From assembly GCF_000954115.1 (NCBI RefSeq), contig NZ_CP010797.1, positions 3,658,001 through 3,722,000 on the forward strand: a DNA stretch of 64,000 nt. Reading direction: 5' to 3'. Of this stretch, positions 8,252 to 16,488 are shown in pieces. The number at the start of each line of letters is the position of its first letter. The first letter of the stretch is position 1. The stretch comes from Rhodococcus sp. B7740 (lineage in GTDB: Bacteria; Actinomycetota; Actinomycetes; Mycobacteriales; Mycobacteriaceae). Both the position numbers and the translations under genes were made by a program. The notes below the pieces were generated by a model, which had not been told where the DNA came from, searched no databases, and worked only from the letters and a program-made list of their open reading frames with translations.

Positions 8252-8291
8252 CCGAAAGAACTATTGCGAAATATTTCTTTCGGGTTATGGT
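8252..8291 (+). promoter_or_regulatory. Operator and promoter of the ArsR-type gene
   Basis: Nine-base arms CCGAAAGAA (8252-8260) and TTCTTTCGG (8275-8283) enclose a second palindrome GAAATATTTC (8268-8277). The -10 hexamer TATGGT (8286-8291) lies six bases before the ATG at 8298. This AT-rich site immediately upstream of an ArsR-like regulator suggests an autoregulatory operator overlapping the promoter. The outer arms could also fold as a weak terminator for the VOC gene, but there is no T-run. Confidence 0.65.
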
Positions 8292-8297
8292 TGTCAC

Positions 8298-8885
8298 ATG
8301 ACCCCACCGCCGCCCGACAGGACGCCCCGGAAGCTGACGGACATGTCCGAGCTGAAGGCGCTGACGCATCCCATTCGGCTCCGCCTGCTCTACGCACTCC
8401 GCGCCAACAAGTCGATGACGGCGACCCAGCTCGGCGATCTGGTGGACGAGTCACCCGCCTCGGTGAGCTATCACCTGCGCAAACTCGCCGAGCACGGGTT
8501 CGTCAAGGAGGTCGAGAACGGATCCGACAAACGTCAACGTTGGTGGTCGGAGGCCAACGAGGGAGGGTTCAGCTGGTCCGAGAACGACTTCTCGGACTCA
8601 CCCGAATCGCTGTCGGTCGCCAAGGCATCCATGGATTCCTGGCTGGCGCACCAGTGGTCGCGTCTGCACGACTTCGGGCGAACTTCGGAGTCCTGGGGGC
8701 CGGAATGGGTGGCGGCGGCGTTCAGCTCCGACGACGTCCTGCGACTCACCGCCGAAGAGACGAAGACCATGGGGACGGAAATGCGCGCCGTCATCGACAA
8801 GTGGCGTCGACACGGCGAGCAATCACCATCGGCGGAGCGCGAACACGTCATGGTGCTGATGCACGGATTCCCCACCACACCATAG
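8298..8885 (+). CDS. ArsR/helix-turn-helix domain transcriptional regulator
   Basis: Regulator of 195 residues. An N-terminal winged helix (LKALTHPIRLRLLYAL, then TATQLGDLVDESPASVSYHLRKL) belongs to the ArsR/HTH_20 type that senses fused C-terminal ligands, and the remaining 110 residues are rich in Trp, Ser and acidic residues. No Cys metal-binding motif is visible, so it is not a classical arsenic or metal sensor. The start appears leaderless. A short gene follows after eight bases and is probably co-transcribed. Confidence 0.82.
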   Translation: MTPPPPDRTPRKLTDMSELKALTHPIRLRLLYALRANKSMTATQLGDLVDESPASVSYHLRKLAEHGFVKEVENGSDKRQRWWSEANEGGFSWSENDFSDSPESLSVAKASMDSWLAHQWSRLHDFGRTSESWGPEWVAAAFSSDDVLRLTAEETKTMGTEMRAVIDKWRRHGEQSPSAEREHVMVLMHGFPTTP

Positions 8886-8893
8886 GAGTTGGC

Positions 8894-9106
8894 ATGTATC
8901 CGTTCGATCCGTACACATACCTCTTCATCGCCGATCAGGATCGCGATCGGAATCTGCTTCTGGCCGAGCGCCGCAGACTCGCTGCTGCGCAGAAGCGCCT
9001 CCGCCGAGACGAACTCCGCGTTCAGAGGGCGTGGGACGAGTTGACGGCATCCCTCGCCGATGTCTCCGCGTCCGAGCGACGGGTACTCGAACTGGCTCGA
9101 CGCTGA
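8894..9106 (+). CDS. Small hypothetical coiled-coil protein
   Basis: Seventy residues, starting at ATG 8894 behind an AGGAG site (8884-8888). The N-terminus is MYPFDPYTYLFIADQDRDR, and the rest is a strongly charged Arg/Ala/Leu-rich segment with heptad-like spacing, typical of one long helix. No family is recognised. The eight-base gap to the ArsR-like gene suggests the same transcript. Confidence 0.7.
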   Translation: MYPFDPYTYLFIADQDRDRNLLLAERRRLAAAQKRLRRDELRVQRAWDELTASLADVSASERRVLELARR

Positions 9107-9174
9107 TCAGAGCAAGATTTTGTGCAGCCACACCTGGGACGAATGAACGACGGCGAAAGTCGCCGGTACAGCCA

Positions 9175-10116
9175 CTACTTCGCAGCAGCTCGCTTGGCGA
9201 GCGCCTTCGAGATTCCCAGCTGCGCAACCACGATGATGCAACCGACGATGGCACCGATGATCGCCGATGCGAGTGTGTTGACGATCCACGCCAGCACTCC
9301 GCCGATGCCGGCGACTCCTCGCACCGCTTCTTCGCCGTGGTGGACGAGTTCGTAGATGGGGTGGAAGCCGAGCTCGTCGATACCCACGAGCAGGATGTGC
9401 CCGCCGACCCACAGCATCGCTGCGGTGCCGACGACCGAGAGCACCGACATGACCTTGGGCATGCCCTTGACCAGGCCTCGTCCGAACTTCTCGACGAACC
9501 CTGTGGAGCCGTCGGCCAATTTCAGTCCGATGTCGTCCATCTTCACGATCAGTGCGACGACGCCGTAGACGACGATCGTGATGACCACGGCGACGACGGC
9601 AAGGATGATCAGACGACTCCAGAAGCCTTCTGCAGCAATGGTGTCGAGCGCGATGACCATGATCTCGGCCGACAGGATGAGATCGGTACGCACCGCTCCG
9701 GAGACGACGGCGTCCTCGTCACGCGGCTCGTCCTCGGCGGCCGCGTGATCATCGCCGTGGCCGAAGAGTGCGCCCCATATCTTGTGCGCCGCCTCGTAGC
9801 TGAGGTAGCAGCCGCCGAGCATCAGTATGGGCGTGAGCAACCACGGCACGAACTGGCTGAGCAGCAAGGCGATCGGCAGAATGATCAGCAACTTGTTGCG
9901 CAGCGAGCCCACGGCAATGCGCTTGATGATGGGCAGTTCACGTTCGGCCGCGAGACCGCGAACGTACTGAGGCGTCACGGCGGCGTCGTCGATCACGACC
10001 CCGGCCGCCTTGGCCGTCGCTTTGCCGGTCGCCGCACCGACATCGTCGATGGACGCTGCAGCCAGGCGAGCCAGCGCTGCCACGTCGTCGAGCAAGGCTA
10101 CGAGTCCGCCGGCCAT
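9175..10116 (-). CDS. DUF808 family membrane protein
   Basis: Integral membrane protein of 313 residues of the DUF808 (YedI-like) family. The family N-terminus LVALLDDVAALARLAAASIDDVGAA is easily seen, followed by PELPIIKRIAVGSLRNK-like sequence and about seven hydrophobic segments, ending in a lysine/alanine tail. A charged loop (GHGDDHAAAEDEPRDE) lies near residue 135. ATG 10116 is preferred to the preceding GTG because GGAGG lies six bases upstream. The biochemical function of the family is unknown. Confidence 0.85.
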   Translation of the reverse strand: MAGGLVALLDDVAALARLAAASIDDVGAATGKATAKAAGVVIDDAAVTPQYVRGLAAERELPIIKRIAVGSLRNKLLIILPIALLLSQFVPWLLTPILMLGGCYLSYEAAHKIWGALFGHGDDHAAAEDEPRDEDAVVSGAVRTDLILSAEIMVIALDTIAAEGFWSRLIILAVVAVVITIVVYGVVALIVKMDDIGLKLADGSTGFVEKFGRGLVKGMPKVMSVLSVVGTAAMLWVGGHILLVGIDELGFHPIYELVHHGEEAVRGVAGIGGVLAWIVNTLASAIIGAIVGCIIVVAQLGISKALAKRAAAK

Positions 10117-10226
10117 CACAAACCTCCGCGTCGATACGAGAACACCACATGGCTCCTCATGATGCGAGCCCTTGGAACCCTACCGCCCGCGGATGGTCCG
10201 TGATCGCCGTCCGGCCTTTCCCTCTG

Positions 10227-11389
10227 CTACGCGATCTTCCTCTCCTGCTCGTCGTCTAGAACTTTCGCGGGCGGCAGTCCGATGCTCGGGTCGTGTCCAC
10301 GGAAGTTCTTCAGCCACCAACTCCAGTCCTCGGGACCAGCGAGAACGGATCCCCGTGGCCGAGCTCACGCGCGGCCCAGACCGGCCAGTGCGGATTGGCC
10401 AGTGCCGGACGTCCGAGCAGCACGACATCGATCTTGCCTTCGCGGATGACGGCGTCGGCGTTCTCCGGTACGCCCAGATTCCAGCTGCAGGTCACTGGGA
10501 TATCCAGCTCACGCTTGACGCGTGCGGCGCGCTCGACCATGAAGCCCATGTCCCCGAACGGAGGATCGACCATGTCGTCGGTGTTGAAACCGAGGCTGAC
10601 ATCGGCCATGTCCAGGCCATGCTCCTTCATCCATCCGATGGCGATCATGGATTCGTCGAACTGGACACCGTCCGGGTGGTGATCGTCCGAGCCCAATCGC
10701 ATGGTGAGGGGGTACTTCTCGGGCCACACCTCACGCACCGCGTCGAGCGCCTCCAGGTGGAACCGCGCCCGGTTCTCCAGGCTGCCGCCGTACTGATCGG
10801 TGCGCTGGTTGGCCAACGGGGAGAAGAAGCTCGCACCGAGATAACCGTGGGCATAGTGCATTTCGAGCCATTCGTACCCGGCTTCGGCGGCCCGAACAGC
10901 TGCATCGGCGTAGCTCTGGTGGATGGCCTTGATCTCGGGCACGGTGAGTTCGTGGACGGGGAACGAGTGGTCACCGCCGTAGGGAATCGCCGATGGCGCC
11001 ACACATTCCCAGCCGTCGGGATGGTCGGCCGGAAGCTGATGTCCGCCCTGCCACGGTGGGACTTCGCTGCCCTTGCGTCCGGTGTGCCCCAGCTGAATGG
11101 CCGGGACCGATCCCATCTCCTTGATCATCGACGTCACGCGTGCGTGTCCCTCGATCTGGTCGTCGTCGTAGATCCCCGCACAGCCAGGAGTCGTACGACC
11201 GTCCGGCGTGATCGCAACCTGTTCCGGGAACACCATCCCGAAACCTCCTGCCGCACGCGCACCGAGATACATCAGGTGAAAGTCGTTCATCTTGCCGTCG
11301 ACGGCGCGGTACATCGTCATCGGCGACATGGCGATTCGATTTCGAAGCGTCACACTCTTGAGGGTGAACGGGCTGAAGAGATCCGGCAT
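10227..11389 (-). pseudogene. NADH:flavin oxidoreductase (old yellow enzyme family), frameshifted near the C-terminus
   Basis: FMN-dependent ene-reductase of the YqjM/XenA-like class. The main frame (11389 to 10310, 359 residues) has the family start MPDLFSPFTLKSVTLRNRI, the active-site region WLEMHYAHGYLGASFFSP and the phosphate-binding VVLLGRPALANPHW. It ends abruptly in VPRTGVGG. If one base is added between 10334 and 10335, reading continues as PEDWSWWLKNFRGHDPSIGL and on to a TAG at 10227-10229, giving the Trp-rich tail expected for this class. So the last 35 residues are out of frame. This is either a real mutation or a one-base assembly error in the run GGTCCCG. If real, activity may be reduced rather than lost, because all FMN-binding parts remain. 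Confidence 0.8.
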
Positions 11390-11522
11390 GACAGTGGTCC
11401 TTTCCTGAGTGATACCACCTCACCACCTGGCACGTTTCGATCGACTACACCGATGCTGCACGTCGGTGACAGTCTTCTCACCGTCCCGATCATCCGAGTG
11501 TGAGGGCCCGATGTATGGTTTC

Positions 11523-11544
11523 CTATACGTATAGCGAGCTATAC
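11523..11544 (+). promoter_or_regulatory. AT-rich palindromic operator upstream of membrane protein/XRE pair
   Basis: Three half-sites: the perfect 12-base palindrome CTATACGTATAG (11523-11534) followed, after CGAG, by CTATAC (11539-11544). The site lies 20 bases before the ATG of the first gene of the pair and stands out from its GC-rich surroundings. The XRE protein encoded by the second gene is the obvious candidate to bind here. Confidence 0.65.
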
Positions 11545-11563
11545 CTACGATCGGAGCACCCAC

Positions 11564-11971
11564 ATGACACTCAGATGGCTGTCGGTCGGCGCAGTCGGCC
11601 TTGCCGCCGCCTCGGCAACGGCGTTGCTGGCCTGGCTGGTCTCACCGGTCGCACCGGGGATCGCAGCGGTGGTGTTCGGGTTCACCGCTCTTCCGTTCGG
11701 TGCCATGCTGGGCTGGGTGCTCTTCGTTGCCCCGACGACAACCGAGCCGGCGTATGCATCGGGCGAAAGCATCGAATCTCATTGGACGTCGGCCGCATCG
11801 AGTGGGATGGCCACCGACCTGGTGTGCACTCTGGGCCTGACGCTGACCGTTGTCTCGATCGCACGAGCCGAACCACCGGCCACGCTCTTGCTGATCGGTC
11901 TGCTTCTCGCCGCGTTCGCATCGTTCACCGCGCGGTACACCTACGCGCGACATCGCGCACTGTCCGAGTGA
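11564..11971 (+). CDS. Small integral membrane protein, partner of an XRE regulator
   Basis: Protein of 135 residues with four predicted transmembrane helices, at about residues 5-27, 30-56, 83-100 and 105-125, and a short extracytoplasmic loop containing the acidic sequence SGESIESH. No enzymatic motif is visible. The stop codon overlaps the GTG of a 65-residue HTH protein (GTGA). Membrane protein plus small YozG-like XRE pairs are common in Gram-positive bacteria; what they sense is not established. Confidence 0.75.
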   Translation: MTLRWLSVGAVGLAAASATALLAWLVSPVAPGIAAVVFGFTALPFGAMLGWVLFVAPTTTEPAYASGESIESHWTSAASSGMATDLVCTLGLTLTVVSIARAEPPATLLLIGLLLAAFASFTARYTYARHRALSE

Positions 11972-12165
11972 AGAACAGTGTTCGACGGCGTCGCACCGAG
12001 CAGGGTTGGTCTCAGCACGAACTGGCCGAGCGCATCGACGTCACCCGACTGACGATCATCTCGATCGAGAAGGAGCGATTCGACCCGAGCCTGCCTGTCG
12101 CCTTTCGCCTCGCCGCGGCGTTCGATTGCTCGATCGAGGAACTGTTCGAGCCGGATCAGAGCTGA
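11968..12165 (+). CDS. XRE family (YozG-like) small HTH regulator
   Basis: DNA-binding protein of 65 residues, essentially a single Cro/C1-type domain: RTEQGWSQHELAERIDVTR, then TIISIEKERFDPSLPVAFRLA and the acidic end IEELFEPDQS. The start is GTG 11968 within the stop of the upstream membrane gene, so the two proteins are made together. The palindrome at 11523-11544 is the probable target. A similar two-gene unit with a different operator occurs at 44120-44946. Confidence 0.85.
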   Translation: MKNSVRRRRTEQGWSQHELAERIDVTRLTIISIEKERFDPSLPVAFRLAAAFDCSIEELFEPDQS

Positions 12166-12168
12166 TAG

Positions 12169-13389
12169 CTACTGCCGATAGGAGCTCATGAAATTGCCCA
12201 GACGGTCGAGTGCCGTCGCGAGATCGTCGACGTTGGGCAACGTGACGAGTCGGAAGTGATCGGGCACATCCCAATTGAAGGCACGGCCGTGACTGACCAG
12301 AATTTTCTCGGACTCGAGCAGGTCGAGCACGAACTTCTCGTCGTCGACGATCCCGAACCGTTCGGTGTCGAGTTTGGGGAACATGTACAGCGCACCCGCT
12401 GCCTGGACGCAGCTGATTCCGTCGATCGAGTTGAGCATGCGATGCGCCAGGTCACGCTGCGCGGTCAACCTGCCCGCCGGGAGCAGCAGATCCTCGATCG
12501 ACTGCCTGCCGCCGAGCGCGGTCTGTATCGCATGTTGGGCCGGCACATTCGCGCACATGCGCATGTTGGACAGCAGCGTGATGCCCTCGATGAAGCTCGC
12601 CGCGCGTCGGCGCGGGCCGGTGATCGCCAGCCATCCCGCCCTGAATCCGCACACCCGGTACGCCTTCGACAGACCCGAATAGGTAAGGCACAGAACATCT
12701 TTGCCGGTCAGGGTGGCGAGGTTGGTCATCACCGCCCCGTCGTACACGATCTTCTCGTAGATCTCGTCGGCGAGCAGAACCAGATCGTGCTCCCGTGCCA
12801 GGTCGACGAATCGCTGCAGTACCTCTCGTGAGTACACCGCTCCGGTGGGATTGTTCGGGTTGATCACCACGATCGCGCGGGTGCGGGGCGTGATCTTGGC
12901 TTCGAGGTCATCGAAGTCCGGGGCCCAATCCTGGTTTTCGTCGGACAGATAATGGACGGGCACACCACCGGCCAGGGCCACCGAGCCGGTCCACAGCGGG
13001 TAGTCGGGCGACGGGATCAGGATTTCGTCTTCCGGGTTGCACAGCGCCTGCATCGTCATGGTGATCAGTTCCGAGACCCCGTTTCCGAGGTAGATGTCGC
13101 CGACGTCGAGATCGGTCAGGCCTTTGGTCTGGTAGTACTGGACCACCGCTGTGCGCGCGGAGAACAGGCCGCGGGAGTCCGAATACCCCTGCGCGGTAGG
13201 AAGATTGCGGATCATCGCCATCATGATCTCGTCCGGTGCCTCGAAACCGAACGGGGCAGGATTACCGACGTTGAGTCGCAGGATCGCGTGTCCCTGCTCC
13301 TCGAGTTCTTCGGTCTTGTCCAGAATGCGTCCACGGATGTCGTAGCGCACGTTCTCGAGCTTGCGCGCCTGATCGATAGATTTCGTCAC
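12169..13389 (-). CDS. alaT: Alanine aminotransferase-like PLP enzyme (AlaT/AspC group)
   Basis: Class I/II aminotransferase of 406 residues. The PLP lysine is in YSGLSKAYRVCGFRAGW, the cofactor-contacting NPNNPTGAVY and DEIYEKIVYDG motifs are intact, and the N-terminus YDIRGRILDKTEELEEQGH matches the AlaA/AlaT branch that interconverts pyruvate/glutamate and alanine/2-oxoglutarate. The GTG start at 13389 has GGAGGAG eight bases upstream and overlaps the TGA of the EamA gene. The mycobacterial homologue is usually annotated aspC, so the substrate assignment is by similarity. Co-transcription with an EamA exporter suggests linked amino-acid metabolism and export. Confidence 0.85.
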   Translation of the reverse strand: MTKSIDQARKLENVRYDIRGRILDKTEELEEQGHAILRLNVGNPAPFGFEAPDEIMMAMIRNLPTAQGYSDSRGLFSARTAVVQYYQTKGLTDLDVGDIYLGNGVSELITMTMQALCNPEDEILIPSPDYPLWTGSVALAGGVPVHYLSDENQDWAPDFDDLEAKITPRTRAIVVINPNNPTGAVYSREVLQRFVDLAREHDLVLLADEIYEKIVYDGAVMTNLATLTGKDVLCLTYSGLSKAYRVCGFRAGWLAITGPRRRAASFIEGITLLSNMRMCANVPAQHAIQTALGGRQSIEDLLLPAGRLTAQRDLAHRMLNSIDGISCVQAAGALYMFPKLDTERFGIVDDEKFVLDLLESEKILVSHGRAFNWDVPDHFRLVTLPNVDDLATALDRLGNFMSSYRQ

Positions 13390-14327
13390 TTCGAAAACTC
13401 CTCCTGCCGAACGGTCGGCGACATCCGGGTCCGGACCGCCACTGTTGCACATGCGATGACTGCTGCTCCACCTCCGACCACAGGCCACGTCAATCCCTCG
13501 TGCAGGATGATCGCGGCCCAGCAGATGGTCAGCACCGGTTGGATCAGCTGGATCTGACTGACACTCGACATAGGGCCGATCGCCAGGCCCCGGTACCAGG
13601 CAAAGAACCCGAGGTACATGCTCACCACCGCCAGGTAGCCGAAGGCGGCCCACTCGGTTGCCCCCGCTGTCGACGGTTGCTGCCACCACGCGAACCCGGC
13701 CAACGCACCGGTGACCGGCACGGACAACACCAGCGCCCACGACACCGTCTGCCACGCACCGAGTTCTCGGGACAGCAGGCCGCCCTCGGCATATCCCACC
13801 GCTGCGGCAACGACCGCTCCGAGCAGCAACAGATCCGACCATTGCAACCCGGTCACCCCGCCGCCTTGCAGGGCAGCGAAGCCGACCGCGACGGCGGCCC
13901 CCATGCCTGCGACCACCCAGAACATCGGCCGGACCGGTTGCCGTTCGCGGACAACCGCAATAGCGGCGGTTGCCGCTGGCAGCAACGCGATGACGACGGC
14001 ACTGTGTCCCGCCGATGCGGTGGTGAGGGCGTACGAGGTGAGTACCGGGAAGCCGACGACGACACCGGCCGCGATCACTGCGAGCCGAATCCACTGCCGT
14101 CCCTGCGGGAGCCGTTGTCCCGTAGCGGCGAGCGCTATCGCGGCCAGCGCGGCTGCGACCACAGCGCGTCCGCAGCCGACGAAGAGCGGGGACAGGCCTC
14201 CGGTGACCGCGACGCGGGTCAGCGGGACCGTGAACGAGAACGCCGTGACGCCTGCCAGGCCCCAGAGCAGTCCGGCGCGCGATAGCAGGCCCGTCCCAGA
14301 CCGAGTAGCGCTACTATGCTGTGTCAT
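13386..14327 (-). CDS. EamA/DMT family transporter
   Basis: Inner-membrane drug/metabolite transporter of 313 residues with ten predicted helices in two EamA repeats (for example LLWGLAGVTAFSFTVPLTR and YLAVVSMYLGFFAWYRGLA). Such proteins commonly export amino acids or metabolites. Its ATG (14327-14325) shares two bases with the ATG of the divergent MocR gene. The reverse-strand hexamer TATCGT lies five bases before the ATG, indicating a leaderless mRNA. The end overlaps the aminotransferase start. The MocR regulator is likely to control it. Confidence 0.87.
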   Translation of the reverse strand: MTQHSSATRSGTGLLSRAGLLWGLAGVTAFSFTVPLTRVAVTGGLSPLFVGCGRAVVAAALAAIALAATGQRLPQGRQWIRLAVIAAGVVVGFPVLTSYALTTASAGHSAVVIALLPAATAAIAVVRERQPVRPMFWVVAGMGAAVAVGFAALQGGGVTGLQWSDLLLLGAVVAAAVGYAEGGLLSRELGAWQTVSWALVLSVPVTGALAGFAWWQQPSTAGATEWAAFGYLAVVSMYLGFFAWYRGLAIGPMSSVSQIQLIQPVLTICWAAIILHEGLTWPVVGGGAAVIACATVAVRTRMSPTVRQEEFSK

Positions 14328-14342
14328 GTCCGACGATAGCAG
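14304..14342. promoter_or_regulatory. Shared divergent promoter/operator between EamA and MocR genes
   Basis: The two start codons overlap (CATG at 14325-14328), so all control elements sit inside the opposite coding region. The perfect palindrome AGTAGCGCTACT is at 14304-14315. Plus-strand -10 TATGCT is at 14315-14320, and minus-strand -10 TATCGT occupies about 14333-14338. An imperfect inverted pair CTACTAT (14311-14317) and ATAGCAG (14336-14342) brackets both starts and is a candidate MocR site. Confidence 0.62.
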
Positions 14343-15720
14343 TTCCCGGATCGTGTCTGCACTGAGAACCTGGATTGCGACTGCCCCTCCCGAAGCCCGG
14401 TTGCCGTCCACCCGCGCCCTGGTCGCCGAGCATTCGGCCAGTCCGGTCACGGTGCAGAAGGCCCTGCGCACGCTCATCGCGCAAGGCGTCATCGAGAGCC
14501 GGCCTGGCGTCGGCACATTCGTCAGGACGGTGCGCACGGCCCGCCCCAACGACTACGGGTGGCAGACGGCGGCGCTGGGAGCGCCGGACAATCGACTACA
14601 ACTTCCGGCGGCTCTGCAGTCGACGTCGAGCGATGTGATCGCGTTGCATTCGGGCTACCCGGCCCGGGAGTTGTTGCCGGAACGGCTTGTTCACGCCGCC
14701 TTCACGCGTGCGTCACGGACCGACTCGGTGATCGCCCGACCCCCCACCGCGGGTCTGCCGGAACTGCGGGCGTGGTTCGCGGCCGAGTTGGGGGCGTCGA
14801 CACCGTTGGGCGTCACGCCACCGTCGGCCAGTGACGTCGTCATCATTCCCGGCAGCCAGACCGGACTCAGCACAGCGTTTCGAGCACTCGTCGGTGCCGG
14901 GCGTCCGCTGCTCATGGAGTCCCCGACGTACTGGGGTGCGATCCTTGCTGCCACGCAGGCCGGCGTCCGTGTGGTACCGATACCCAGCGGCGTCGACGGG
15001 CCCGACCCCGACGCGCTCGCACGAGCGTTCGCGCACACCGGCGCTCGGGCGTTCTATGCCCAACCCACCTTCGCCAGTCCCACCGGGGCCCAGTGGTCGC
15101 CCACGTTGTCCGAGCGGGTCCTCGACACTGTTCGACGCCACGGCGCATTCCTGATCGAGGACGACTCGGCCCACGATTTCGGTATCACCTCCGAGCCGAA
15201 TCCGCTGGCCGCACGGGACGACGGCGGGCATGTCGTCTACCTTCGCTCACTCACCAAGACGGTCTCGCCCTCGGTTCGCCTGGCCGGCCTGATCGCCCGT
15301 GGGCCCGCCCACGAGCGCATCCTCGCCGACACCGGCGCCGAATCGATGTACGTCAGCGGGATTCTGCAAGCCGTCGCCTTGGACGTCGTCACGCAACCCG
15401 CCTGGCGAACTCACCTGCGGAGGTTGCGCACTCAGTTGGCATCGCGTCGAGACTTGTTGGCGAACAGCCTCATCGAGTTCGCACCGCGTGGGCACCTCGA
15501 CGCGGTGCCCCGAGGTGGGCTCAATCTCTGGATGCGCCTGCGCGACGACTCCGACCTGGAACGCATTGTGCAGGAATGCAAGGCAGCGGGTGTCATCGTC
15601 GGCGCGGGCGACGACTACTTTCCCGCCGAACCCACCGGCAAGTACCTACGGCTCAACTATGCAGGCCCCAACCCCGGTGAGTTCGCCGACGCGGCGCGCA
15701 CGATCGGATCGATCATCTGA
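14326..15720 (+). CDS. MocR-type regulator (GntR HTH fused to aminotransferase-like domain)
   Basis: PLP-dependent transcription factor of 464 residues. A GntR winged helix occupies about residues 1-70 (LPSTRALVAEHSASPVTVQKALRTL, then GVIESRPGVGTFV), a linker follows, and a fold-type I aminotransferase-like domain fills the rest with the PLP lysine in LRSLTKTVSPSVRLAGL. Both parts are intact. Known relatives act as regulators of amino-acid or vitamin B6-related genes rather than enzymes. The head-to-head EamA-alaT operon is the natural target. Confidence 0.88.
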   Translation: MSDDSSSRIVSALRTWIATAPPEARLPSTRALVAEHSASPVTVQKALRTLIAQGVIESRPGVGTFVRTVRTARPNDYGWQTAALGAPDNRLQLPAALQSTSSDVIALHSGYPARELLPERLVHAAFTRASRTDSVIARPPTAGLPELRAWFAAELGASTPLGVTPPSASDVVIIPGSQTGLSTAFRALVGAGRPLLMESPTYWGAILAATQAGVRVVPIPSGVDGPDPDALARAFAHTGARAFYAQPTFASPTGAQWSPTLSERVLDTVRRHGAFLIEDDSAHDFGITSEPNPLAARDDGGHVVYLRSLTKTVSPSVRLAGLIARGPAHERILADTGAESMYVSGILQAVALDVVTQPAWRTHLRRLRTQLASRRDLLANSLIEFAPRGHLDAVPRGGLNLWMRLRDDSDLERIVQECKAAGVIVGAGDDYFPAEPTGKYLRLNYAGPNPGEFADAARTIGSII

Positions 15721-15869
15721 GACCGTTCGGTCGATCGAATGACAGCAACCTTTGGGGCACAGCATCTTCGGCCCTGCACGATCATCCGAACAAGGGATAC
15801 TCGACGCGCGATCACTGTGTCACCATCGCTGAGACGGACAGTCCGTCCAATACTTTCGGTGGAGGAATT

Positions 15870-16448
15870 GTGTCGCGCACGAGTGGAATTCGCAGGAACC
15901 TGGTTCGTCGTTCGGTGGCGGTCGCCCTGGCTACCGGGGCATGTGCCCTGGCCGTCCCAGCGGCAGCGGTCGCCCAACCCGAACTCGGACCCATAGTCGA
16001 CAGTGGCAGCGCGATCGTCGACAGCGGAAGCGCAATCCTCGACGGTGGCAACATCATCGACAACGGCGCCCGCATCCTCGGCAGCGGAAGTGCCATCGCC
16101 GGAGGCATTCTCGGCATCGACACCGGTTCGGCCAACGGAGGCATCGCTACGCAGCAGTGCAATGCCTCCACGATGTCGGGTGAGGAGGGCGTGACGGAGA
16201 CCCTGCACGAGCTGGGCCGAACCGGACCGACCTCGTTCGTGCTCAGCTACGACACCGTCGATGTTCCCGATCAGATCGAGGTCTTCTACCAGGGCGCACT
16301 GATCCACAACACCGGCTATGTCGGCGGCAGCACCGGAGTCGGCTCGGTGGTGGTGTCGGTTCCGCCCGGCACCGCGTCCGCTGTGCTGGTCCGCGTCACC
16401 GGACCGGTCGGCACAGTCTGGACCTACACCGTGAGCTGCCCGGCCTGA
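15870..16448 (+). CDS. Secreted hypothetical protein with glycine/aspartate heptad repeats
   Basis: Protein of 192 residues with a Sec-type signal peptide: Arg-rich start RRNLVRRS, hydrophobic core VAVALATGACALAVPAAA and likely cleavage near AVAQ. The mature protein begins with six or seven imperfect seven-residue repeats of the type I-[VL]-D-[SG]-G-[SN]-A (about residues 41-90). It continues as a compact beta-rich domain (FVLSYDTVDVPDQIEVFYQG) with two Cys (in QQCNAS and at the C-terminus in SCPA) that could form a disulfide. GTG 15870 follows GGAGGA closely (three to four bases), so the spacing is short. No family recognised. Confidence 0.72.
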   Translation: MSRTSGIRRNLVRRSVAVALATGACALAVPAAAVAQPELGPIVDSGSAIVDSGSAILDGGNIIDNGARILGSGSAIAGGILGIDTGSANGGIATQQCNASTMSGEEGVTETLHELGRTGPTSFVLSYDTVDVPDQIEVFYQGALIHNTGYVGGSTGVGSVVVSVPPGTASAVLVRVTGPVGTVWTYTVSCPA

Positions 16449-16488
16449 CGGGCTGTTCCCGCCCGGCCCCACCAGCTATGTTGATCCC

